From: Zancudomyces culisetae
Lineage: Eukaryota > Kickxellomycota > Harpellomycetes > Harpellales > Legeriomycetaceae
DNA: 10,862 nucleotides
Assembly (NCBI GenBank): GCA_001969505.1
Contig: LSSK01000570.1
Coordinates: forward strand, 1-10,862
Direction: 5' to 3'
Shown here one piece after another: positions 1 through 7,436 of this stretch (positions are counted from its first letter, which is position 1; each line of letters begins with the position of its first letter). The notes under the pieces were generated by a model. The model was given only the letters and a program-made list of their open reading frames with translations, was not told the origin of the DNA and did no database searches. The translations under genes were made by a program, and so were the position numbers.

Positions 1-566
1 CCCCCCCCCCACTTTTCGATGCATGTGTTTTAACGATCAGTTTATCGAATTTTTTTTGCGTTTTTCTTTTCTTTTTACAACTATTAGCTTTCGAAACAAT
101 ATATTCTAATATAACATGTTGAACTTTTTTCTAGTAACTCCCTCCAACTATAAAAAATCAAAAAGCTGCATGAGCCATCAACTATATCTCACCACATCAA
201 CTCGCTAAACATTACATTGTCTTTCCACACCCTTCTTGAGCTATACTAATCCTGTCCTCCAAGGATCCTGTTTCGTTGTCTTTGCAACTTTTAGAATAAC
301 ATTCCACCTGCTTGCTTGTTTTTTTGTTTTTTTTTTTTTGTTGGAAAATGAAAAGAAAAGAGAATAGGCCATAAACACTACCCGTGTTGCCATATGCCTG
401 TGCTATCAAGTTTATTAACACGCTATTATTAGAATTATTGCTGGTACGCTTATCAAAAATATATCAGTGTCTATATTACTTTCTATTAACACTTTTTTTT
501 ATAAATATTTTTCTGTATTTCTCATAGCCCGTTTGGTTCAAGAGCTAATTACTAGAAAATATTAAA
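1..566. other. Spacer downstream of the RING-like gene
   Basis: No gene is supported here. The window opens with ten C residues, followed by AT-rich DNA with T-runs (for example around 318-340 and 490-500). The only open frame of note on the minus strand (212-421) starts with a non-ATG codon and encodes low-complexity sequence. The AT-rich stretch around 480-560 would hold the 3' untranslated region and poly(A) signals of the minus-strand gene ending at 567, but no single signal can be picked out with confidence. Confidence 0.5.
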
Positions 567-2879
567 CTACTTGTCCTGAATGGGATAGGTGTAGTCGTAG
601 TTAAAATCGTATACATCAATCTCAGATTTTGACAGAGGCCCATAAATGCCTCCAAATGGCATCGAGCCTGAATCACTGAAACTTCTGGAAAAGTCGTGGG
701 CCTTGTATGATGATCTAGATCTGTTTATTGTTATTCGTCGTTTCCGTTCTATATCGTTAGCAATGATTTTTCTAAAGGTCTTGTTATCGACATAATCCTG
801 CACGTTTAGTGACTCGGAAAAAACAGATCTACCAGCAAATGATGGTCTGTACCTTATGCCCGCCATCCTTGCCTGGTCCCTTTTTCCTTCATCAAGTAGT
901 TCATCACCAGGGCCGAAGCCAACCATCGAGCCTATTCTGGGGGAAAACATTGAGCTTTTGCGCAGTTTCTGGTGAATAAATTTGTAGTTTCTAACCAACT
1001 TTTCGTAATCAACTTGAATTTGTAACACGGAAAACTCTTTTGCTGGATCATTAAGACCTTCAAACGTGGAAAGCACATTTTCGTTGAAATTTAAGAGGAC
1101 TCGGTTGTCATTGACTGAAAACATCGAACTACATGTGCTCTCGCGTGCCGAGTAGTTCTTTTTTTCTAACTCATCCAATAGTGAAAGAATCTTTTCAAAG
1201 TCTTCATCCTTTTTGTACGACTTTTTCGAACTATTCTGATCAGTCAAAAGATCCGCAAGGGCGTCATTTTTTAGATCTTCCGGTATATGCTCATTATCTT
1301 TGCCTAGTTGGACGTCACTTCCAGCGTGATTGTGTTTAGTGGTACTCGTGCTTTTGGTCCTTTCTTTATTTTTGTCCTTTTCCTTGTTTCTGGATAAATA
1401 GTTGAAGTGAATATAGTTTTGAACTGAAAAACCACGTCTTTTTGGTTTAACATTGGCCTGTGTGTTATTTTCCTTGGACGCTGCGTTCTTTTCACCATTA
1501 CCACTTTCCTTTAAAAAGGTGATCAGATCTAGTCTTGTATCCGAAATTATCCTACCACCAGAAAAAAAGCCATACTTTCCAGAATTTCCGAACGCAGTCC
1601 CGGTGGTAATGGTTGCACCCCTGGTCTTTTTGTGCAACTTTTCACGTGAAATTTCTTCGCTTTGTCCGACCTCAACAATCTCTGCTTTGCTTTCGCCAAT
1701 TTGTGATAATGCTTTGTCCCGGCTTGTGTTACGCGAGTCGGAATCCTTTGGAAGTACAAACGCATCTCCACATATACTAAAGAGCGGGCATGGTGCTTTG
1801 CCCTCATAATGCCTTTTACTTGGACCTTTTGCTAGAATTTTTAGGCATGAATAGCATGTTGTATGACCTGCTTTGCACATAAACATGTTGATTTTCAAGA
1901 ACCTTTGATTACAGCATATGCATAATTGCATTCCTTCGTCAAAAGGCAAACTAATTTCCAAACCCCTGATGTTGTGATTCTTCTTGTCCTTTTTGTTTAG
2001 AGGCGCGTGCCTGAACACATTCGAAGATCTATTTTGTAAAGATACATCATAGGAATCTCTAACTCTTTTAGGACTAGTAGGTACAGCTTCTGAGGCGGAA
2101 CTCTCAAAAGCACCTCTTTGTATATTGTTGTGTCCAACATTGGATACCTCCGATTCGCCATGGTTCTTGTTCTTTTTTATTTTAGTTTTTGAGGAGTACA
2201 GTATGTTTTTAAACTCATTGGTGCTATTGAAACTAAGCTTGTTTATTTGATGCCTTAAAGATGTCAGTTGGTTGGAAATAAAGGAATTTTTTTGTGTTGT
2301 ATCCGTGTGTTCACCTATACCACGACTTGTTGATTTCGATGCGCCTGACCTTGGATCAATGTTCCCGCTAGTGCGGCTAATATTTCCTTGTGCGTCAATG
2401 TTTGTTTTCTGTTTTGTTTCGAGTGAAGACTTTCCATTTACGGCTGTATGCATAGCTGAACTGTTGTCCAAATTGAAAAACACTTTTTGTCTTTCAACAA
2501 TTACATACTCCGAAAGCATGGTTTTCATGCTATCTTCATAATATCCAGTATGCGAATCTATAGATGCTTCATGTCGGTTTTTGACTTTGCTTTTTATGAA
2601 TTGTGTAGTTTCAGAAACTCTATGGTCCGGATCGTATATGTTTTCAACGTAAACTGCGCTCACTTCTGATAAACGTGGAGCAATGGATTTTTCCTTCCCA
2701 ATTGCAGAAAGTCCGTTTCCCTTTTTAGTTGCAGAAACCGATTCTCCCGACCGCGATTTCTTTCGAACGTCTAACAAAGTGCTAATACTCGTTAGATTTT
2801 GGTTTTTGGGATATATTTCGTGTGTTTCGATTAAGTTTTCTTCGGTAATAGATGCCGTTATGTCCTTTTTACCTGACAT
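567..2879 (-). CDS. Large, mostly disordered protein with a RING-like zinc finger (orthologue not recognised)
   Basis: The 770-residue protein starts at an ATG in an A-rich context and ends with TAG. Its only clear domain is a cysteine/histidine cluster at residues 320-370: C320-x2-C323-x11-C335-x3-H339-x2-C342-x2-C345-x18-C364-x5-C370. This is the ligand order of a C3HC4 RING finger, except that the last pair is C-x5-C (CPLFSIC) instead of the usual C-x2-C. RING fingers usually recruit E2 enzymes, so ubiquitin-ligase activity is possible but is inference. Both flanks are rich in Ser, Lys, Asn and Asp and look disordered. They contain basic patches suggestive of nuclear localisation, a full CDK-type site (S269-P-K-R) and a basic stretch with RKRR near residue 712. 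The C-terminus is rich in Tyr and Asp (DVYDFNYDY). No membrane segment or signal peptide is visible. The finger does not resemble the Ste5 or Far1 RING sequences as I recall them. The gene is certain in outline; its function is unknown. Confidence 0.88.
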   Translation of the reverse strand: MSGKKDITASITEENLIETHEIYPKNQNLTSISTLLDVRKKSRSGESVSATKKGNGLSAIGKEKSIAPRLSEVSAVYVENIYDPDHRVSETTQFIKSKVKNRHEASIDSHTGYYEDSMKTMLSEYVIVERQKVFFNLDNSSAMHTAVNGKSSLETKQKTNIDAQGNISRTSGNIDPRSGASKSTSRGIGEHTDTTQKNSFISNQLTSLRHQINKLSFNSTNEFKNILYSSKTKIKKNKNHGESEVSNVGHNNIQRGAFESSASEAVPTSPKRVRDSYDVSLQNRSSNVFRHAPLNKKDKKNHNIRGLEISLPFDEGMQLCICCNQRFLKINMFMCKAGHTTCYSCLKILAKGPSKRHYEGKAPCPLFSICGDAFVLPKDSDSRNTSRDKALSQIGESKAEIVEVGQSEEISREKLHKKTRGATITTGTAFGNSGKYGFFSGGRIISDTRLDLITFLKESGNGEKNAASKENNTQANVKPKRRGFSVQNYIHFNYLSRNKEKDKNKERTKSTSTTKHNHAGSDVQLGKDNEHIPEDLKNDALADLLTDQNSSKKSYKKDEDFEKILSLLDELEKKNYSARESTCSSMFSVNDNRVLLNFNENVLSTFEGLNDPAKEFSVLQIQVDYEKLVRNYKFIHQKLRKSSMFSPRIGSMVGFGPGDELLDEGKRDQARMAGIRYRPSFAGRSVFSESLNVQDYVDNKTFRKIIANDIERKRRITINRSRSSYKAHDFSRSFSDSGSMPFGGIYGPLSKSEIDVYDFNYDYTYPIQDK

Positions 2880-2975
2880 TGCTGTTTTTTGTATTTTTAA
2901 TCTTTGTCTTTTCTACTAGGAGTTTGAGTTTGTGATAGTTTACAAGGTGTTTGAAAGTATGTTTTATTACTTTTG

Positions 2976-3160
2976 GTTTATAATGGTGTGTACACCACTT
3001 TATTTTTTTGCTTTTCCTCTTTTGCTTTTTTGTCCTCTTGTGCTATTCTCCGCTGTAATTATGACACTGCTTCTAGATTAGAGATCAGCAGTACTTGTTT
3101 CTATTTTTGCATTAGCAAGGTTTTAATCTAAAGGGGATGGAATGGTGTACCCTACTTTAT
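2976..3160 (-). promoter_or_regulatory. Probable promoter region of the RING-like gene with a duplicated motif
   Basis: Two related blocks lie about 100 and 260-280 bp upstream of the minus-strand start codon: 2982-3003 and 3141-3160. Both begin AATGGTGT and end ACTTTAT, with two bases fewer in the second copy. The first copy contains the inverted repeat TGGTGT-GT-ACACCA (2984-2997). A TATA-like TTATAAA on the minus strand lies near 2978-2984, about 100 bp from the ATG, a usual distance in yeast. Paired, partly palindromic blocks suggest an operator for a dimeric factor, but I cannot name the factor. Confidence 0.35.
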
Positions 3161-4149
3161 CATTTGACACGCAAAGCTGGTGGCTATCAATATATCTATT
3201 ATCAAGAGTGAGGGAGGCGTAAGTTGAATATGGGCTTTTTGCTTGGAACGTATTATTATTCTCTTAACATCCTTTTATAGTTAGCTTCAACGTTTTACTA
3301 TTTACAACACACTGTTACAAATTAATTAATCAAGATATCAATGTGTTATGAAAATCACCAAGTTTTGTAAACAAACAAACTTAGCAACACAACAAATAAT
3401 TAGTTAAACACGAAATACTCGAATATTCGATTTATACAGAGGTAGATACCCATAATAAATAAATGAATATTAGTTCATCGAATAATTTGGTCTTTTTTTG
3501 TTTATTTTAGAACGTATAAATGCCCCATTCTAATAGTCAAACAATATAACCGTTTATAGCTCACACATATTTACTTGCCTAGAACTCTTTTAATTCACTC
3601 ACCTGCTTTGCAGCTTTTGTATCTCTTCTTCCTATGGTGAATTTGCTAATATTGGGACGCAGAGTAATCGGTATCGTGGAGAACTAAAAATGGCTATGAT
3701 ATATGATATTAATCTAATAGACAAATTGGTGCTCTTTTTACTAGTATCTGTGTAATAGTAGTTATAAAAAAGGCATTGTCAAAAAGCGAATTTTATAGCC
3801 TGCTACTATTTTAAAAAGCCGACTTGATGTCAAATAAACAAAAATACTGAGTTTTATAGTTGTCTGTCTATTTATAGTAAAGCTGATTCCTGATTGTTTG
3901 TTGTTGTTGTTTTTGTGATTAGAGGTTATTATATACAAAAGTATAATTTTCAACTTTAACGGAATGTACTTGTGGTACAAATTTCAAATGGGTTTTGATT
4001 AGGTTTGACTTGATTTACCCGAAAGAAGCGGAATTTTTAATTTTAAACAAAAAAACCAAATCATAATCTATTGAACAAATTGGTTAAATTGCTACACATA
4101 TTAACTTTCAGGCCATTTTTCCTAGTCTATTAAAGAAAGCAGAGACTGG

Positions 4150-4260
4150 TTAGGATTGCTTCGATACGTTCTTCAGTTTAGAATACAAGCCAACCCATCC
4201 TTGAGACTTTTGGTCAAAAGTAGCCAGAGAAAGTATCTGGAAAAACAAATGAAAACGCAT
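4150..4260 (-). other. Candidate 36-residue small ORF or terminal exon
   Basis: An ATG with A at -3 opens a 36-codon frame ending in TAA, with a mixed, non-repetitive composition including the stretch SQGWVGLYSKLKN. A TATA-like element (TATATA on the minus strand, near 4376-4383) lies about 115 bp upstream. There is also a splice reading: the start ATG lies just after ACTAAC (close to the yeast branch-point TACTAAC), followed about 25 bases later by a pyrimidine-rich tract ending in CAG, which would make the last 28 codons an exon. I found no GTATGT donor nearby. Random frames of this size are common, so this is only a candidate. Confidence 0.15.
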
Positions 4261-4575
4261 AGTTAGTTTAGGCTGAGGTTTAGGGTTAGAAAGTAAAAAA
4301 AGAAAAAGAATGAACTTTTATTTTGATGCACAAATGTGGCGGCAGGCCCATCTTTGAATACATTTCGTATAGTGTTATATATTTTAGTATTTAAACAAGC
4401 GATACTCTATCCTAAGCATCTTAACATGCTGGAGATAAGCCCAAATCAACTGGAAACTCAAGGTATTAACTAGGTAGTTCGATTTATTAGATTAATGAAA
4501 ACCAGCAAACTATATTGTAAAATAAGATTTGTTTTGGCAAGTTGAATGTACTTTGACAACTAATTTTGTTGGGCG

Positions 4576-4637
4576 TCAACAATATAAACTCTGAGAAAAT
4601 ACATCGAGCATGTGTTTTGTATGGGTTATGTAAAGCT
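4576..4637 (-). repeat. Diverged repeat copy A
   Basis: Read on the minus strand, this copy contains AGCTT, then AACACATGCTCGATGT, then TTGTTGAC. The 15 bases at 4601-4615 match the reverse complement of 5356-5370 at 14 positions, and AGCTT and TTGTTGAC-like blocks occur in the same order in copy R. The right part contains a TGTATGGGTT sequence (4618-4627) resembling a Rap1 site. The left end overlaps a short inverted repeat, TTGTTG-N5-CAACAA (4566-4582). Confidence 0.45.
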
Positions 4638-4908
4638 CATCGTTTATGTATACTTCCGTATAAAAAACGCCTATTTTTCTTTTTCGTTTTCTTTTTTGCA
4701 AAAATTAATAGTAGGTCATTAATAATTTTGTAAATAGCCAATTAGGTAAGATAAACACCAACCGGCCAAAGATTGCTGAGCAGGAGTGTTTTGAATTTCA
4801 AATTGTGACGCTGAGTTTTTCGAGAAAATTAACATTTAGGCAAGTATTGTAAATAATGATTTGTTCTTGATCTAATTAAATCGAAATAAATTAAAGCTAA
4901 TTCTAAAA

Positions 4909-4950
4909 CACAACATTTTAATAGAGCATGTGTTGAGCAATGGCTATGCA
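4909..4950 (-). repeat. Diverged repeat copy L (inverted relative to copy R)
   Basis: On the minus strand this copy reads TGCAT, AGC, CATT, AACACATGCTC, then AAAATGTTGTG. The same blocks occur in the same order on the plus strand at 5329-5386, with small length differences between blocks. The two 11-base blocks are identical: 4924-4934 with 5355-5365, and 4909-4919 with 5376-5386. One such 11-mer match is expected by chance in this AT-rich gap, but a second in register is not. Confidence 0.5.
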
Positions 4951-5328
4951 GCGTGAAATAGTCAAAATTGGTGGCCTAAAAACCCTAAACCTATTACAAA
5001 CTGTGTTGAGGATAATGGTATGGGAAAGAAGGGGAAGGTATGCACATTTTATGAAACTTGCTCATGATAACGGGAAGAGAGATGTACCTTCAACGTTACA
5101 AAAGCAAAGTGGTAGTTCACACACATCACTACGTATATTTTGAGTAAACATGACGAGATAACACCCAAACTTCTGGATATATGAGCACCAAGATTAAAAG
5201 TACAAGACCAGTTCACAAATATATGTTAATCGGCGTAACAGAATGCAAGACAAAAACCTACTCGTTGTACCAGAAAGACTAAAAAATTAAGGTTTTTTAT
5301 ATTGCACTGCATTGGTTAAATGGTATAA

Positions 5329-5394
5329 TTGCATACAATAGCTTCATTAATTATAACACATGCTCAATGTGCAGAAAAATGTTGTGACACATGC
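5329..5394 (+). repeat. Diverged repeat copy R
   Basis: This copy contains TTGCAT, AGCTTCATT, AACACATGCTC (5355-5365) and AAAATGTTGTG (5376-5386), then a further ACACATGCT (5386-5394) that repeats part of the core. Within it CACAT-GCTCA-ATGTG (5358-5372) can pair as a small hairpin. With copy L it forms an imperfect inverted repeat around about 380 bp, and copy A lies outside in the same orientation as copy L. Confidence 0.5.
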
Positions 5395-6426
5395 TATAGT
5401 TGAAAATACTGAGGTCAGATGTATTTAAAGGACATATTTCCGTAAAAAAGTAAAAGAAAAAGTTACTGGCAATATTTGGATAATGAAAGTTGGTGTCAGG
5501 GCTAGCCTGCTCTACCTTGTGGAATATGAGGGGAATGGGGAAGACGAAGTGGCCAAAATAATCGCACAATACTTGAATGTACTTGTATTGATATACTCAC
5601 TCTTCTGTCCATTCCTTTAGCTCGTATATTCATACTTGATCAGTATGGTTTTTAGGGATACTACACGAGTGTAACTTTATTTATACAAGAAGTATTAATT
5701 GGTATACCAGGGGAAAAAAACACTATAAAAGGGTTAGACTACGGCATATAATAGAGTTTGTTCAATAGCTTATAAAATTTTTAAACAGAAAAGCGGATTC
5801 TCTAAACAATCTGAACTCTGGGTATGGAAGTTTAATAAACATCCCCTTCCCACCCCTCCTACTTATTTGCTTGTACCTGATACAATCTTCCATAATATAC
5901 TACTTACTACTGCCTCGTTACTGTCCACGGAAGTTGGATTGTTTGATGTAAAAAGCTAATCAGTTAAACAAAGAATTATTTGTCGTAGTAAAGAAGGTTG
6001 CCTGATAATATTCCGTTTGCTATACAAAATGCATTGTGTTACAAAAAGATATACTACAAGTAAATTGTGGGTATATATCTACAAGTATTATGAGTCGGTC
6101 ATGCTTTTTCTTACGCCGATTTTCTTTACTAACCATTCGCTCCAGATAACAAATGGCCATCTAAATGTACAAAAATGTGTATATCACCAACTCGATTTTT
6201 TCTTTTAAAGGTTAGAGTTGGAGAAAACTAATACAAACATATCTATGTCATTTTCCTTTTATTTTTCTTATTGTTTATATACTCATGGTATATATTTTAC
6301 ATCACTCACACATTGTCTCTCATCTATAGTGTGGATGACCTTATTCCAAACTTAAAGTGTTATACTAAGTATACAGATTGTATTAATGAGATATCAAGCA
6401 GAGAGCCATCCAAAATGATAGACTTT

Positions 6427-6464
6427 TTCTAGAAAGTTTCGACACACAAACTGCAGTATAAAAG
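6427..6464 (+). promoter_or_regulatory. Heat-shock-element-like site followed by a TATA box
   Basis: TTCTAGAA (6427-6434) forms two perfect inverted heat-shock units (nTTCnnGAAn), and a third, off-by-one TTTC follows. TATAAAAG lies at 6457-6464. The next ATG downstream with a good context (6525) opens only a 14-codon frame ending at 6569. The site is almost 1 kb from the SAPS start, so if functional it would drive a non-coding or very short transcript. Both motifs can arise by chance in AT-rich DNA. Confidence 0.2.
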
Positions 6465-7141
6465 CATCACAGTTTATTCGGAGTTACGCGGCTTACAAAC
6501 TAGCTAATACGCTGTTATTATAAAATGGTTGAGGTCTCTATCTACTCAAACATAATTACTAAAAAATAGACGTTCAAAATTTCAAGCTGTCAGGAACATG
6601 AAAAAACAATAGGGCAAAATGTGTGATCCGAGCTACCATTGGTTCGCTAACCATCTTCGAATAGGTCGAAGCGTTTTTTTAGTGGGAAAAAAAAATATTT
6701 GTGCCAAAAAAATATGATAAGGAAAACCAAACCGAAATGAAACCAAGTGAATTACAGGACATAAAACAAAAAAAAAAAGAAAAAAGTGTGAGATTTGAAA
6801 AGCATTCGCCAACAGAACAAGATAGGCCAACAATAATCGAAAAAGGTATCAATAGCCAATAGTGCGCAAAGAAACTTGACTGGGACTTCAAACAATTGGC
6901 GATGACACATGATAAATTTGAGAAGAACAGGTACCTTTATTAGTGGGAATGACAAACTTAGAATAGTTAATATTTAATAGGGGGCAAAAATGCAAACGGA
7001 AAAAGGGAAATAAAAAAATAATACTAAATACAAATTAAAGGTAATTGCTAATCACACTCTTGGTTGATAATCATTTAAATAATGGGAATAATGAATGTGA
7101 CTGGTACCACTTTGTTCATTTGTAGTTAGCGTGCAATAAAT

Positions 7142-7187
7142 AGAAAATTAAAAAAGAAAAAAGGAAAAAAAGAAAAAAAAGAAAAGC
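7142..7187. promoter_or_regulatory. Poly(dA:dT)/polypurine tract upstream of the SAPS gene
   Basis: The tract is almost pure A and G on the plus strand, with runs of up to eight A. A second A-rich tract lies at 7314-7339. Such tracts commonly keep yeast promoters free of nucleosomes, and these lie 100-300 bp upstream of the SAPS start codon, so they probably mark its promoter. Confidence 0.4.
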
Positions 7188-7360
7188 ATAGCTGGCAGTG
7201 GTTGTTTAGAACGCCTCTCAGGCACATTTTGCAGAATTACAAAATATTGTAAAGCTAATACCACCTGGCAGATAAACAGTGCTGGGCATCCACACACCCA
7301 AATTCACTTTTAGCAAAAAAAATTAAAAAAAAAAGAAAATTTCATAATACACGGATCTTG

Positions 7361-7368
7361 TATAAATA
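7361..7368 (+). promoter_or_regulatory. TATA box of the SAPS gene
   Basis: TATAAATA matches the yeast TATA consensus (TATAWAWR) at seven of eight positions or better and lies 69 bp before the start codon, consistent with a short A-rich leader. Confidence 0.5.
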
Positions 7369-7436
7369 GAGCGCACACATCCCATAATAGTTTATAAATA
7401 TTTCTAATTCGCTAAATAAAATTAAAAAAACACAGT

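Larger units (their letters stand above)
2880..7436. other. Long gap of about 4.5 kb without a convincing gene
   Basis: No open frame here has both a plausible ATG and recognisable protein similarity. By eye the base composition is about one third GC. At that composition several stop-to-stop frames of 60 codons or more are expected by chance, so the short frames near 4940-5143, 5181-5282, 5429-5620, 5767-5946, 6029-6208 and 6683-6940 are not by themselves evidence of genes. The gap holds the divergent promoters of the two flanking genes, a cluster of diverged repeats at 4576-5394, scattered TATA-like sites (5724-5731, 6457-6464) and poly(dA:dT) tracts. I checked it by eye for tRNA B-boxes, snRNA and snoRNA signatures, intron signals and point-centromere elements and found none that were convincing. 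Confidence 0.6.

Noticed and set aside
11-34. GCATGTGTTTT near the left edge, like part of the repeat core
   Set aside because: Only the CACATGC core and a few flanking bases match; the second conserved block is missing, so it is probably chance.
1133-2919. Plus-strand and other-frame ORFs inside the RING-like gene
   Set aside because: They are shadows of the 770-codon frame, with no recognisable protein of their own.
3099-3105. ATTTTTG, a possible Sm-binding site of a telomerase or spliceosomal RNA
   Set aside because: The motif is very frequent in AT-rich DNA and no other RNA signature accompanies it.
4010-4030. Possible point-centromere CDEIII core (CCGAAAG at 4018-4024)
   Set aside because: The upstream TG and T-run spacing does not fit the consensus, and no RTCACRTG CDEI was found at the right distance. 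Similar CCG hits near 4655, 5440, 6012 and 6733 also fail.
4566-4582. TTGTTG-N5-CAACAA, resembling the TGTTG...CAACA ends of yeast LTRs
   Set aside because: Only five bases separate the arms, with no LTR body, primer-binding site, polypurine tract or target duplication.
4940-5143. 67-codon ATG frame on the plus strand
   Set aside because: It has a good start context and slightly higher GC than its surroundings, but no recognised motif. Several frames this long are expected by chance in the gap.
5483-5620. 45-codon ATG frame (open from 5429) with faint chromodomain-like YLVEYEGNGED
   Set aside because: The similarity is only a few residues, the fold's flanking motifs are absent, and the length is within chance expectation. 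A TBLASTN search against fungal integrases would decide.
5767-5946. Hydrophobic plus-strand frame of about 60 codons
   Set aside because: It has no ATG near its beginning and no clear splice junction; open length alone is at chance level.
6029-6208. 59-codon ATG frame on the plus strand with a hydrophobic segment
   Set aside because: Composition simply follows T-rich DNA; no motif or promoter is evident.
6640-6653. TGGTT-CGCT-AACCA hairpin resembling a tRNA T-arm
   Set aside because: The loop has four bases rather than seven and there is no A-box or acceptor pairing. It is a simple short inverted repeat.
6633-6955. Three overlapping Phe-rich minus-strand frames
   Set aside because: They are T-rich translations opposite the A-rich plus strand, in conflicting frames and without family similarity.
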